Below, piece by piece: positions 48,006-57,681 of a DNA stretch of 64,000 nucleotides; the stretch's first letter is position 1, and every line of letters starts with the position of its first letter. Position numbers and translations under genes: made by a program. The DNA is from Colwellia sp. (lineage in GTDB: Bacteria; Pseudomonadota; Gammaproteobacteria; Enterobacterales; Alteromonadaceae). Below the pieces are notes generated by a model, which was not told the origin of the DNA, ran no database searches, and saw nothing but the letters and a program-made list of their open reading frames with translations. The stretch is from positions 22,555 to 86,554 of the forward strand of contig JAHDIK010000006.1 of the NCBI GenBank assembly GCA_020630795.1, read 5' to 3'.

Positions 48006-48037
48006 TTGAGATGTGTTTTGTAAAAATCACATCTCAA
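48006..48037 (+). terminator. Candidate terminator after galU
   Basis: Arms TTGAGATGTG and CACATCTCAA with a 12-base loop that can partly pair, followed by CCCTTCTTTATTT. The T-run is interrupted, so efficiency is uncertain. It starts 29 bases after the galU stop. Confidence 0.65.
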
Positions 48038-48150
48038 CCCTTCTTTATTTATATATCTATTTCATCTAATAAAGTCATTTCTTATATGGAAGTGGTTCTA
48101 TAGCTGTGTCATCATGTCGTATATTAAACTAAACAACGAGTGTGACTGCG

Positions 48151-49050
48151 ATGAATTTAACTCACTTACAAAAGCTAGAAGCTGAATCAATCCACATAAT
48201 GCGAGAAGTTGCTGCAGAGTTTGACAACCCTGTAATGCTGTACTCTGTAGGTAAAGATTCTGCAGTATTATTACACTTAGCTCGTAAAGCTTTTGCCCCT
48301 GGAAAAATCCCGTTTCCATTATTGCATGTTGATACTGACTGGAAATTCAAAGAGATGATTGAATTTCGCGATCAAATGGCTGAAGAATATGGTTTTGAAC
48401 TACTTGTTCATAAAAACCCTGAAGGTATGGCAATGGGTGTCGGCCCATTCACGCATGGTAGTGCTAAACATACCGATATCATGAAAACCCAAGGGCTGAA
48501 ACAAGCATTAGATAAATACGGTTTTGATGCTGCATTTGGTGGTGCGCGACGCGATGAAGAAAAATCGCGCGCAAAAGAGCGTGTTTACTCATTTAGAGAT
48601 AAAAACCATCGTTGGGATCCTAAAAGCCAGCGTCCAGAACTGTGGAATATATATAACAGCAAAGTAAACAAAGGCGAAAGTATTCGAGTTTTCCCGCTGT
48701 CTAATTGGACTGAGTTAGATATTTGGCAATATATTTATTTAGAGAGTATCAAGATTGTTCCTTTGTACTTATCTGAAAAGCGTCCTGTTGTTGAGCGTGA
48801 CGGCACGTTAATTATGGTTGATGATGACCGTATGCCTATTGAAGAAGGCGAAGAAGTTCAAATGAAAAGTGTTCGCTTTAGAACCTTAGGTTGCTACCCA
48901 TTAACAGGTGCAGTTGAATCTGAAGCATCAACATTGCCAGAAATTATTCAAGAGATGTTATTAACCAAAACATCTGAAAGGCAAGGCCGAGTGATTGACC
49001 ATGACTCAGCGGGTTCGATGGAGAAGAAAAAGATGGAAGGTTACTTCTAA
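48151..49050 (+). CDS. cysD: Sulfate adenylyltransferase subunit 2 (CysD)
   Basis: A 299-residue PP-loop ATPase with [36 protein letters not shown] and [16 protein letters not shown]. With CysN it makes adenosine phosphosulfate from sulfate and ATP. ATG 48151 is chosen; an in-frame GTG at 48142 has its ribosome site too close. It heads the sulfate-activation cluster cysD-cysN-SLC13-cysC. Confidence 0.96.
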   Translation: MNLTHLQKLEAESIHIMREVAAEFDNPVMLYSVGKDSAVLLHLARKAFAPGKIPFPLLHVDTDWKFKEMIEFRDQMAEEYGFELLVHKNPEGMAMGVGPFTHGSAKHTDIMKTQGLKQALDKYGFDAAFGGARRDEEKSRAKERVYSFRDKNHRWDPKSQRPELWNIYNSKVNKGESIRVFPLSNWTELDIWQYIYLESIKIVPLYLSEKRPVVERDGTLIMVDDDRMPIEEGEEVQMKSVRFRTLGCYPLTGAVESEASTLPEIIQEMLLTKTSERQGRVIDHDSAGSMEKKKMEGYF

Positions 49051-49150
49051 ACATCTTTATAAATCGCATTTTACACAACCCATAGTGAACAACATTTAAC
49101 GTAAATATAAACGCTATTTATTCAGCGATTATATGTCGAAAGGAACAATT

Positions 49151-50560
49151 ATGAGTCAGCAAATAGACTTACTTGAAACAGATATTGAAGCTTATTTAAA
49201 GCAGCATGAAAACAAAGAAATGGTGCGCTTTTTTACGTGTGGTAGCGTAGACGACGGAAAAAGTACCTTAATCGGCCGTTTATTACATGATTCAAAAATG
49301 ATTTTTGAAGATCAACTCGCCGCGATTGAAAAAGACAGTAAAAAATCAGGAACAACAGGTGAAGCTGTTGATCTTGCGTTACTTGTTGACGGATTGCAGT
49401 CTGAAAGAGAACAAGGTATTACTATTGATGTTGCTTACCGTTATTTTGCAACAGACAAGCGCAAGTTTATTATTGCAGATACTCCGGGTCACGAGCAATA
49501 TACGCGTAACATGGCGACAGGTGCCTCTACGTGTGATTTAGCTATTATCTTGATTGATGCACGCCATGGTGTGCAAGTTCAAACTCGTCGTCATTCATTT
49601 ATATGTTCATTATTGGGCATTAAGCATGTATTGATCGCTGTAAACAAAATGGACTTAGTTGACTACAGCCAAGAACGTTACCAAGAAATCAAAAAAGAAT
49701 ACCGTGATTTTGCTGATTCTTTGGCATTTGATGATGTACGTTTTGTACCTATTTCAGCATTAAACGGTGACAACGTTGTAGAAGAAAGCGTAAACATGCC
49801 TTGGTATCCTGGCGCTACTATGATGAAGTTACTTAACACGATCAAAGTAGATGGTAACGAGAGTTTCACTCAGTTTAGATTTCAAGTGCAATACGTAAAC
49901 CGTCCTAACTTAGATTTTCGTGGATTCGCCGGAACGGTTGCTTCTGGCCACGTAAGAGTCGGAGATTCAATCGTTACACTCCCATCAGGTAAAGAGAGTA
50001 TTGTTAAGTCTATCGTGACTTTTGAAGGTGAAATTGAGCGTGCAGATAAAGGCATGGCTGTTACGCTAACGTTGGAAGACGAAATCGATATTAGTCGTGG
50101 TGAGCTTATTGTAAAGAAAGACAATTTGCCAACAACCTCTAAAGAAATAAACACTAAAGTTGTGTGGATGCATGAAGATGAACTTGAGCCAGGGCGCGAT
50201 TACTATATCAAGCACGGCAGCAAGCTAACAACTGGTCACGCACTAAATATTGAACATCGTATTGATGTGAATAGCATGGAAAAAATTCCAGCTGATCAAT
50301 TAGCACTTAATGAAATTGGTTCGGTTAACTTTGAATTGTCAGAAGCGCTTCATTTTGACGCGTACGATGATAACAAGTCTTCAGGCGCATTTATCATTAT
50401 TGACCGTTTAAGTAATATTACGGTTGGCGCAGGGATGATCAGCCATGCTATTGATGCTGCTGACGCTAAAGCTTACTCTGAATTTGAAGTTGAATTTAAC
50501 GCGCTTGTTCGTAAGCATTTCCCACATTGGGGTGCACGAGATATCCTTAAATTGAAATAA
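49151..50560 (+). CDS. cysN: Sulfate adenylyltransferase subunit 1, GTPase (CysN)
   Basis: A 469-residue EF-Tu-like GTPase with G1 GSVDDGKST (residues 31-39), [23 protein letters not shown] and NKMD. It drives APS formation by CysD. No APS-kinase domain is fused; a separate cysC lies downstream. ATG 49151 follows an AAAGGA site by the usual distance; an upstream ATG at 49133 has none. Confidence 0.96.
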   Translation: MSQQIDLLETDIEAYLKQHENKEMVRFFTCGSVDDGKSTLIGRLLHDSKMIFEDQLAAIEKDSKKSGTTGEAVDLALLVDGLQSEREQGITIDVAYRYFATDKRKFIIADTPGHEQYTRNMATGASTCDLAIILIDARHGVQVQTRRHSFICSLLGIKHVLIAVNKMDLVDYSQERYQEIKKEYRDFADSLAFDDVRFVPISALNGDNVVEESVNMPWYPGATMMKLLNTIKVDGNESFTQFRFQVQYVNRPNLDFRGFAGTVASGHVRVGDSIVTLPSGKESIVKSIVTFEGEIERADKGMAVTLTLEDEIDISRGELIVKKDNLPTTSKEINTKVVWMHEDELEPGRDYYIKHGSKLTTGHALNIEHRIDVNSMEKIPADQLALNEIGSVNFELSEALHFDAYDDNKSSGAFIIIDRLSNITVGAGMISHAIDAADAKAYSEFEVEFNALVRKHFPHWGARDILKLK

Positions 50561-50595
50561 GCCCCTGTGGCTTATTTCTGTAAAGGATGAGCGTT

Positions 50596-50640
50596 ATGCC
50601 TAATCAACCTTATAATTTACATCAAATAGGCGCTATTTAA
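50596..50640 (+). CDS. 14-codon upstream ORF coupled to the SLC13 transporter gene
   Basis: Behind a strong AAAGGATGA site is the short frame MPNQPYNLHQIGAI. Its TAA overlaps the transporter ATG by one base (TAATG). The transporter has no good ribosome site of its own, so ribosomes ending this ORF probably restart there. The peptide has no Cys or Met run that would suggest amino-acid sensing. Expression is unproven. Confidence 0.5.
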   Translation: MPNQPYNLHQIGAI

Positions 50641-52367
50641 TGGGCGTATCACAATGGCTGATGGTCGCTATTTTTATAGCAACCTTTGCCGGTTTGATTA
50701 AATACCAACATGTACCAGAGCGTATTTTTTCTGGTGCAATGTTAGCGTGTCTTGGTTTTTCTTTTATTTCTTATGAAGATGTTTTAGCCAATGCGGTAAA
50801 CTCTGGCTTAGTCACATTATTATTACTCGTTTTATGCTCATTTGCGTTTGAGCGAACCAGTATTCTGCGACGCTTATCTTCGGCCATGATCAGTGGCTCT
50901 GCATTCTCCTCATCGTTAAAAACATTAGTCGGCACGGCTGTGTCATCTGCTTTGATGAGCAATACCGCTGTTGTCGCTTCACTTATCTCTACTATTACCA
51001 AAAACAAAATTATTAATCCGGGTAAGTTGCTAATTCCGCTTTCGTTCGCCGCTATATTAGGTGGAACCTTAACGCTTGTTGGTACATCAACTAACTTAAT
51101 CGTCAATAGTATGTTGATAGAACAAGGCCATGAAAGCTTAGCCTTTTTTGACTTTACGGTCATTGGCTTATGTGCCTTAATGGCTTGTTTAGTCGTTATT
51201 TTCGTTCGTATTAAAACTTTACCGGATATGGAAGTTGCTGAGCTGTCTTCACATGAATATCTTGTTGAAGCAAAAGTATCCAATGACTCAAAATTAGTCG
51301 GTAAAACCATTGAAGAAAATGGATTACGTAACTTAGACTCACTTTTTCTTGTAGAGCTCGTCAGAGATGGTCGATTAGTATCGCCAGTGAGCCCAGACGA
51401 TGTAGTGCAAGCCAAAGATAAGTTAATTTTTACTGGCGATATATCCAAAGTATTAACGCTACAACAATTCGATGGTTTAACGTTATTTGCCGAACAAGAT
51501 GGATTATTACGCGATAACTTAACGGAAGTATTAATTAAGCCAGACTCTGCTGTTATCGGAAAAACACTTAAAAGTGCGGGCTTTAGAGCACGATTTGATG
51601 CTGCCGTAGTCGCTATAAGGCGTGAAGGCGTTACGCTTTCTGGTAAATTAGGAGAAATTACACTTCAATCAGGCGATTTTCTAATCTTGGCTGTAGGTAA
51701 TGATTTTAGCTCTCGCACTAATTTATCGAAAAACTTTTATATTCTTTCGGGTCACAAGCCCGAGAATATGCTTCATGGCTGGCGCGATACACTGACTGTT
51801 TTAGGGTTTATTACCACAATTGGGTTGTCGGCGGTAACATCTTTGTCTTTAGTGACATGTTTGATTTTTTATATCGCAGTATTAATTTTTTGCGATTGTT
51901 TAACGGTAAATGAAATTAAAAGACGCTTTCCGCTTGAAATTTGGATGGTGGTATTAGGTGCATTGAGCCTCGCTAAAGCTATTGATACAAGCGGATTAGC
52001 TAACGTTATTTCGCAATCCATTGAAGGTTTGTTGCAAGGGCAAAGCCCTTATGTTGCTCTTGTTATTATTTTTGTTGTTACGTTACTTTTAACTGAATTA
52101 ATTACCAATACGGCAGCCGCTGCGCTTATTTTCCCAATTGCGTACAGTATGAGTATTGGTTTAGAAGCAAGTCCTCTACCTTTTGTAATGGCTGTAGCGT
52201 TTGGCGCAAGCGGAAGCTTTATGAGCCCTTATGGGTATCAAACAAATATTATGGTTTACAACGCAGGGCATTATCAATTAGCAGACTTTATCAAATTTGG
52301 TTTACCTATATCATTCGTTTATAGCATTATTACTTTAACGATGATCCCAATAGTATTTCCTTTTTAA
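50640..52367 (+). CDS. SLC13/DASS-type anion permease with RCK (TrkA-C) domains
   Basis: A 575-residue membrane protein. Hydrophobic segments fill about residues 1-195 and 380-575. Between them are two TrkA-C-like regulatory domains (about 205-290 and 295-370; TIEENGLRNLDSLFLVELVRDG and GKTLKSAGFRARFDAAVVAI by pieces). SNTAVVASL and GASGSFMSPYGYQTN resemble the DASS/ArsB substrate-site motifs. Its place between cysN and cysC points to sulfate uptake, as proposed for similar genes in marine bacteria. Dicarboxylate or other anions cannot be excluded. Translation seems coupled to a 14-codon ORF. Confidence 0.83.
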   Translation: MGVSQWLMVAIFIATFAGLIKYQHVPERIFSGAMLACLGFSFISYEDVLANAVNSGLVTLLLLVLCSFAFERTSILRRLSSAMISGSAFSSSLKTLVGTAVSSALMSNTAVVASLISTITKNKIINPGKLLIPLSFAAILGGTLTLVGTSTNLIVNSMLIEQGHESLAFFDFTVIGLCALMACLVVIFVRIKTLPDMEVAELSSHEYLVEAKVSNDSKLVGKTIEENGLRNLDSLFLVELVRDGRLVSPVSPDDVVQAKDKLIFTGDISKVLTLQQFDGLTLFAEQDGLLRDNLTEVLIKPDSAVIGKTLKSAGFRARFDAAVVAIRREGVTLSGKLGEITLQSGDFLILAVGNDFSSRTNLSKNFYILSGHKPENMLHGWRDTLTVLGFITTIGLSAVTSLSLVTCLIFYIAVLIFCDCLTVNEIKRRFPLEIWMVVLGALSLAKAIDTSGLANVISQSIEGLLQGQSPYVALVIIFVVTLLLTELITNTAAAALIFPIAYSMSIGLEASPLPFVMAVAFGASGSFMSPYGYQTNIMVYNAGHYQLADFIKFGLPISFVYSIITLTMIPIVFPF

Positions 52368-52415
52368 ACACTGATGGCGATATGGCTGAGCCGTCATAAA
52401 TAAGAGATAAGAAAC

Positions 52416-53021
52416 ATGAAAACTGAAAACACCGTGTGGCACGAACAACAAGTAACTAAGCAGCAGCGCTCTATACAAAAGAGCCAGAAGCCATGCTTGC
52501 TTTGGTATACAGGGTTAAGTGGTTCGGGTAAATCAACAGTCGCAAATGCGGTAGACGCGTTGCTGTATGCTAGAGGGTGTCATACATATTTGCTTGATGG
52601 TGACAATGTACGTCATGGTCTTAACGGTGATTTGGGGTTTAGTGATGAAGACCGAATTGAAAACATTCGCAGAATTAGTGAAGTGGCAAAGCTGTTTGTT
52701 GATTCGGGGTTAATTGTATCTACAGCGTTTATTTCTCCTTTTGCGTCAGACAGAGCGCTTGCGGGCAAAAGTCTAGCGGAAGGCGAGTTTATTGAAGTGT
52801 ACATTGATACGCCAATCAGTGTATGTGAGCAACGCGATCCAAAAGGGTTATATAAAAAAGCACGCGCTGGTGAAATTAAAGATTTTACTGGAATTGATTC
52901 AGCATACGATGTTCCACAAACTCCAGCCATTCACGTTAAAACTGACGAAAAGTCTATTCAAGAATGTGCAGAGCAAGTAGTGCAATACTTGATTGATAAT
53001 GGTTTTGTTCAGGAGAAGTAA
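52416..53021 (+). CDS. cysC: Adenylylsulfate (APS) kinase
   Basis: A 201-residue kinase with P-loop GLSGSGKST (residues 33-41), [16 protein letters not shown], the FISPFASDR lid region and [18 protein letters not shown]. It phosphorylates APS to PAPS. It is followed after two bases by a DHH phosphoesterase gene. Confidence 0.96.
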   Translation: MKTENTVWHEQQVTKQQRSIQKSQKPCLLWYTGLSGSGKSTVANAVDALLYARGCHTYLLDGDNVRHGLNGDLGFSDEDRIENIRRISEVAKLFVDSGLIVSTAFISPFASDRALAGKSLAEGEFIEVYIDTPISVCEQRDPKGLYKKARAGEIKDFTGIDSAYDVPQTPAIHVKTDEKSIQECAEQVVQYLIDNGFVQEK

Positions 53022-53023
53022 GT

Positions 53024-53980
53024 ATGCATTACGATGTGTTCAATGGTGATGCTGATGGTATTTTAGCGCTTGTACAATTACGTTTAGCTGAACCTAAAGA
53101 ATCAACTCTTATTACGGGTGTAAAGCGCGATATTCAGTTGTTGCAACAAGTTGATACTGCGAAAGCAACCTCGGTTACTGTACTTGATGTGTCATTAGAG
53201 AAAAATATTGATGCGTTGAATGATGTATTGGCTCAACAGATTCCGACGTTTTATGTAGATCATCACCGAAGTGGAACAATTCCAGAATCAAGTGAATTAA
53301 AAACGATTATTGATACTGATGCTAATACATGTACGAGCTTATTAGTTAATGAGTATTTAGAAGGTGCATACGTCAACTGGGCTATTGCAGCAGCGTTTGG
53401 CGACAACATGACCCATTCAGCGGAGCAGTTGGCGTTTAAGGTTGGCTTGAATGCAACACAGCAAGCTCAACTTAAAGCGTTGGGGATTTACATTAACTAC
53501 AATGGATATGGGCGCGATGTCGCAGACCTTCATTTTCCACCTGCCGAGTTGTTTAAAAAGCTTGTTAAATACCGTGACCCGCTAGCGTTGATTCAAGAAA
53601 CAGGTTCAGTATTTCATCAGTTAGAAAAGGCTTACCATCAAGATATGGAACAAGCGTTATCAGCACGTGTGATTGCCGACAATGACGTAGTTAAAGTAGT
53701 TGAATTGGAAGATGCTGCTTGGGCAAGGCGTGTAAGTGGCGTGTTTGGCAATGACCTTGCCAACAGTTCAACTGATAAAGCGCATGCAGTGTTAACGCTT
53801 AATGACGATGCAACTTATACTGTTAGCGTACGTGCTCCGTTAAATAATAAACAAGGTGCTGATGAAGTGTGTGTGCAATTTCCTACCGGTGGAGGAAGAG
53901 CTGGGGCTGCGGGGATTAATCAGTTACCACAAAGTTTACTAAATAAATTTATTGATACCCTAACTTCACAATACAGCTAA
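53024..53980 (+). CDS. DHH-family phosphoesterase coupled to cysC
   Basis: A 318-residue protein. Motif 1 is NGDADGI (D9, D11), D55 lies in VLDVS, the DHH motif is at residues 79-81 (FYVDHHRSG), and a C-terminal DHHA1-like end has PTGGGRAGAAGI. Usual DHHA1 domains have GGGH; here the position is Arg. DHH proteins of the NrnA type hydrolyse nanoRNA and 3'-phosphoadenosine-5'-phosphate (pAp). Spacing of two bases after cysC suggests a role in clearing pAp made from PAPS, but this is inference. Confidence 0.75.
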   Translation: MHYDVFNGDADGILALVQLRLAEPKESTLITGVKRDIQLLQQVDTAKATSVTVLDVSLEKNIDALNDVLAQQIPTFYVDHHRSGTIPESSELKTIIDTDANTCTSLLVNEYLEGAYVNWAIAAAFGDNMTHSAEQLAFKVGLNATQQAQLKALGIYINYNGYGRDVADLHFPPAELFKKLVKYRDPLALIQETGSVFHQLEKAYHQDMEQALSARVIADNDVVKVVELEDAAWARRVSGVFGNDLANSSTDKAHAVLTLNDDATYTVSVRAPLNNKQGADEVCVQFPTGGGRAGAAGINQLPQSLLNKFIDTLTSQYS

Positions 53981-54062
53981 TAACCTAGATAAATGGCTTT
54001 AGTGTGAGCCTATTGGTTATGATTGAGTGCAGCTTTAGTGATATTCGTGAACGCTAATAGCG

Positions 54063-54093
54063 AAAAAAGGGAATGCTAAGCACTCCCTTTTTA
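54063..54093. terminator. Bidirectional terminator between the DHH gene and the HerA-like gene
   Basis: Arms with core AGGGAATGCT and AGCACTCCCT (one mismatch), flanked by an A-run on the left and a T-run on the right. It lies between convergent genes, 83 bases after the DHH stop and 30 bases before the end of the minus-strand gene. Confidence 0.88.
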
Positions 54094-54122
54094 TTTACAA
54101 CATTAAACGTGGTCTAAAGCTT

Positions 54123-55604
54123 CTACTTACCGAGAAGGGAACCAAGTAAACCTCTTACCAAGCGTCGCCCTAAAGAACTACCAACTGCGCGCATTGCACT
54201 TTTGAAAAATGCTTCGGTGGCAGTTTGTCTTCTGCTGCCAGATGATTTTGTTTTACGCTTAGTGCTTTCTTCTTCGTTTTCTAACTCTTCAGCTTCAAGC
54301 TCTTCTTGCACTTTTTTCTCAGCGCGTTTGATGAGCGTTTCATAAGCAGACTCTCTGTCTATCGTTTCTTGATATTTGGACGCTAATTCAGAGGTTGCAA
54401 TGAATTGATTACGCACTTTCTTAGTAGCAGGACCAATCTTAGATTCAGGAGGACGAACAAGTGTTCTTTCTACTGGAGTAGGACTACCATCTTCATCTAA
54501 TACAGAAATAAGCGCTTCACCCGTTCCTAAGGTTGTAATGACCTCTTGAGTATCAAACTCAGGGTTTGGTCTAAAGGCTTCAGCAATAAGCTTTACGGCT
54601 TTTTTATCTTTAGGTGTAAAAGCGCGTAGAGCATGTTGAATTTTCATACCCAATTGGCCTAACACTTCTTCAGGTATATCGAGAGGAGATTGCGTAATAA
54701 AGTAAATACCAACACCTTTAGAGCGTATTAAACGTACTACTTGCTCTATTTTATCTACGAGTACTTTAGGTGCGTTTTTAAACAACAGGTGAGCTTCATC
54801 GAAAAAGAAAACCATTTTAGGTTTGTCAGGGTTTCCAACTTCGGGCAGTTCTTCAAAAAGCTCTGATAACAACCATAAAAGAAACGTAGAGTACAAGCGC
54901 GGAGATTGCGATGAAAGCACAGTAGCATCAAGCAAGTTGATCATGCCACAACCGTCTTCATCAACTCTCATTAAGTCGGCAAGTTCTATTGCAGGCTCAC
55001 CAAAAAATTGTTCAGCGCCTTGCTCTTCAAGTACGAGTAACCTGCGTTGAATAGCACCAATACTAGCGGTTGTTATGTTGCCGTATTCTTTACGTAACTC
55101 TTTCGCATTTTCTCCCATCCATACCAGCAATGAACGTAGATCTTTTAAATCAAGTAATAACATGCCTTGGTCGTCGGCAAGTTTAAAACAAGCGTACATA
55201 ACGCCTGTTTGATTGTCGTTTAGTTCAAGTAATGTTGAAAGTAACAACGGACCCATTTCTGAAATGGTGGTACGCACAGGGTGGCCAGATTTTGCGAATA
55301 AATCCCAAAATGTTACTGAATTTGGTTGAAAGTTAAATTCGCCAAGTGGAATTTTATTTAAACGTTCAGTAATTTTGGGGTGAGAAGAACCTGATAGCGC
55401 TAAGCCTGATAAGTCGCCTTTAATGTCAGCGGCAAATACGGGGACACCTGCTTTTGAGAAACCTTCAGCAAGAATTTGCAAGGTAATGGTTTTACCTGTA
55501 CCTGTAGCTCCAGCAATTAAACCGTGACGGTTACTTTGTCCTGCTAACTGTTCAACTAACTTTCCGTCAGCTGCACCAAGAATAATGCCTTTACTATCAA
55601 GCAT
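54123..55604 (-). CDS. HerA-like ATPase (DUF853, YjgR family)
   Basis: A 493-residue P-loop ATPase with Walker A GATGTGKT (residues 32-39), KMVFFFDEAHLLF (Walker B) and a FITQSPLDIPEEVLGQLG segment. The C-terminal part is highly charged (EEELEAEELENEEESTKRK by pieces) and ends SSLGRRLVRGLLGSLLGK. YjgR-family proteins are common in proteobacteria, but their role is not established; HerA homologues are DNA translocases. No nuclease partner (NurA) is next to it. Confidence 0.85.
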   Translation of the reverse strand: MLDSKGIILGAADGKLVEQLAGQSNRHGLIAGATGTGKTITLQILAEGFSKAGVPVFAADIKGDLSGLALSGSSHPKITERLNKIPLGEFNFQPNSVTFWDLFAKSGHPVRTTISEMGPLLLSTLLELNDNQTGVMYACFKLADDQGMLLLDLKDLRSLLVWMGENAKELRKEYGNITTASIGAIQRRLLVLEEQGAEQFFGEPAIELADLMRVDEDGCGMINLLDATVLSSQSPRLYSTFLLWLLSELFEELPEVGNPDKPKMVFFFDEAHLLFKNAPKVLVDKIEQVVRLIRSKGVGIYFITQSPLDIPEEVLGQLGMKIQHALRAFTPKDKKAVKLIAEAFRPNPEFDTQEVITTLGTGEALISVLDEDGSPTPVERTLVRPPESKIGPATKKVRNQFIATSELASKYQETIDRESAYETLIKRAEKKVQEELEAEELENEEESTKRKTKSSGSRRQTATEAFFKSAMRAVGSSLGRRLVRGLLGSLLGK

Positions 55605-55721
55605 GAATAAGTCCTCTAAAACATGTGTAATTGTTTGTGTTAGTAAACAAGGTTAAATATTTGTTAATCATCACATTTGCCAGTATCTTTTGTAAAGTCT
55701 TAGTTCTCTACAATTACACCG

Positions 55722-57098
55722 TTATTGCTCTTCTGACCTAAATGCTTCTGCTGATAAGTGATGACGATTGAGTAATTTGTAAAACTCTGTTCTATTACGT
55801 TGTGCTATTTTAGCTGCTTTAGAAACGTTACCTGCGGTAATTTGTAATAGCTTAGCCAAGTAATCTCGTTCAAACTTATCTTTCGCCTGCTGAAAAGACG
55901 GCAGAATCGTGGTTTTATCACGCAGGGCATTTTTCACTAACGTTTCACTGATTAATGGTTCAGTAGACAGCGCGACACTTTGCTCAACAATATTTTGTAG
56001 TTGACGAATATTTCCGGGCCAAGGTGCACTAATTAACAACTCCATCGCTTCTTGAGAGAAGCCTTTAATGTTTGCGTGTCCTTTTTCTATAATGCCGTTT
56101 AAAAAGTGTTGAGCAAGTAATGGAATGTCTTCTCTACGTTCAGATAAAGGAGGTAATTCAAGCTCTACGACATTGAGGCGGTAATATAAATCTTCTCTAA
56201 ATGTTTGATCGATGATCGCTTGTTGCAGGTTTTTGTGAGTTGCCGCAATAATTCTTACATCAACTTTTATTGATTGTGTACTACCGACAGGTCTAATTTC
56301 TTTTTCTTGTATCGCTCTTAACAGCTTTACTTGAAAATTCATCGGCATATCACCAATTTCATCAAGAAATAACGTGCCCCCATCGGTTGCTTCAAACAAG
56401 CCTACGTGGTTACGTTCAGCGCCAGTAAAAGCGCCTTTTGTGTGGCCAAATAGCTCAGACTCAAGTAATTGTTCAGGTATTGCCGCACAGTTTATCGCGG
56501 TAAATTTACCCGCATGTCGATTACTTGCTTGATGAATTGCCGTTGCGAGTAATTCTTTACCTGTTCCACTTTGACTGTTGATTAATATGCTAAAGTCACT
56601 TTTGGCAACTTGGCGTGTTTGGTCGAGCAATGACGCCATGATCGCACTTCGACTAATGATATTTTTACGCCATTTTATATCATGTTCAGGGTTTTCAATA
56701 TCGATAGGCTGTAAGCGAATAGCTTGAGATACGGTGTCTAGTAATTCTTTACTTTCAAAGGGTTTAGTCAAAAAGCTAAACACGCCTTGTTTAGTCGCGT
56801 TAATTGCATCAGGAATAGTACCGTGAGCCGTGAGGATAATAACAGGCATACTCGGGTATTGCTGACGCACTTGTTCGAACAACGCCATACCGTCCATACC
56901 CTCCATTTTTAAGTCGCTAATAACTAAATGAGGGTGGAAGCTTGTAAGTTTTCCTAACGCTATTTTGGCGTTAGCGGCAGACTCTACGGTATAGTTAGCA
57001 GCAGACAAACGAATGCCTAAAAGTCTAAGTAGATGAGGATCATCATCTACAATAAGTATTTTTCCGTTTGAATCGTTGGGTATGTTTGAGTCAGTCAT
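55722..57098 (-). CDS. glrR: GlrR, sigma-54-dependent response regulator
   Basis: A 458-residue activator. Receiver domain with phospho-acceptor D62 (LVISDLKMEGMDG). AAA+ domain has Walker A NSQSGTGKE (174-182) and the sigma-54 contact loop GAFTGA (222-227). A Fis-type helix-turn-helix is at the end (NVSKAAKIAQRNRTEFYKLL). In enterobacteria GlrR activates sigma-54 promoters from TGTC-N10-GACA sites in response to envelope state. ATG 57098 has a GGAAAG site and starts just inside the qseG stop. A matching site lies upstream of the EF-hand gene here. Confidence 0.92.
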   Translation of the reverse strand: MTDSNIPNDSNGKILIVDDDPHLLRLLGIRLSAANYTVESAANAKIALGKLTSFHPHLVISDLKMEGMDGMALFEQVRQQYPSMPVIILTAHGTIPDAINATKQGVFSFLTKPFESKELLDTVSQAIRLQPIDIENPEHDIKWRKNIISRSAIMASLLDQTRQVAKSDFSILINSQSGTGKELLATAIHQASNRHAGKFTAINCAAIPEQLLESELFGHTKGAFTGAERNHVGLFEATDGGTLFLDEIGDMPMNFQVKLLRAIQEKEIRPVGSTQSIKVDVRIIAATHKNLQQAIIDQTFREDLYYRLNVVELELPPLSERREDIPLLAQHFLNGIIEKGHANIKGFSQEAMELLISAPWPGNIRQLQNIVEQSVALSTEPLISETLVKNALRDKTTILPSFQQAKDKFERDYLAKLLQITAGNVSKAAKIAQRNRTEFYKLLNRHHLSAEAFRSEEQ

Positions 57099-57099
57099 T

Positions 57100-57681
57100 T
57101 TACTTTCCATGTTCACTGATGTTTTTTTCAATACTTTGCAATTGACTTAATTGCTCTTTAAGGGTTTGAACTTGTTGGTTTAAATCAAAGATTGTTTTAC
57201 CCTTTTCAAGGATCTCTTTGTCTTTTTCACTTACCTTTTTCTGAACGCGCGCTAGAATTTTTTTATTATTTTTATATTGCACGGTAATGTCATTTTGCTT
57301 TTGAATAGTTAAAAGTTGTTCATTCAAAAGATCCCTTAACATGGTAATAAACGCCAAGTTTGTTGGGTTGTATCTTGATTGCAAATACTGAAGCTGCAGT
57401 TCATTCAGAATAGATTTAGCTTCGTATGGATTGTAAATCGGAGACTCAGGCAAACTATGCAATAGCATGATGTGTATGTCTGCATCAGAACTAAAGTCTT
57501 CTTGTTTTTGCCTTTGGTGCTCGACTTCTTGCAGTAACTCGTCATTACTTAACGTTTTGATCCACAAATAATAATCACCGTACGTTGGAATTACCGGAGG
57601 TGGTGCTTGTGTTGTTTGGCATCCCATTAAAAATAGACATAACAACGTGGCGACATAAGGTTTGAATAATAGTTTATTCAT
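57100..57681 (-). CDS. qseG: QseG-type outer-membrane lipoprotein of the GlrK/GlrR system
   Basis: A 193-residue lipoprotein. The signal ends in a lipobox (LCLFLMGC, Cys at about residue 21). The mature part is Gln-rich and helical, with a coiled coil in the last ~70 residues (ILEKGKTIFDLNQQVQTLKEQL by pieces). It sits between glrK and glrR as in enterobacteria, where QseG binds and tunes the kinase. ATG 57681 overlaps the glrK end by 8 bases (ATGAATAA) and follows an AAAGGAAAA site. Confidence 0.8.
   Translation of the reverse strand: MNKLLFKPYVATLLCLFLMGCQTTQAPPPVIPTYGDYYLWIKTLSNDELLQEVEHQRQKQEDFSSDADIHIMLLHSLPESPIYNPYEAKSILNELQLQYLQSRYNPTNLAFITMLRDLLNEQLLTIQKQNDITVQYKNNKKILARVQKKVSEKDKEILEKGKTIFDLNQQVQTLKEQLSQLQSIEKNISEHGK

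Noticed and set aside
50771..51448. Long antisense ORF (225 codons) opposite the SLC13 gene
   Set aside because: Mirror frame of a strongly coding membrane protein; composition is what such shadows give, and there is no family resemblance or ribosome site.
52371..52397. Hairpin TGATGGC/GCCGTCA after the SLC13 gene as a terminator
   Set aside because: Imperfect stem and no T-run; cysC follows closely, so read-through is more likely.
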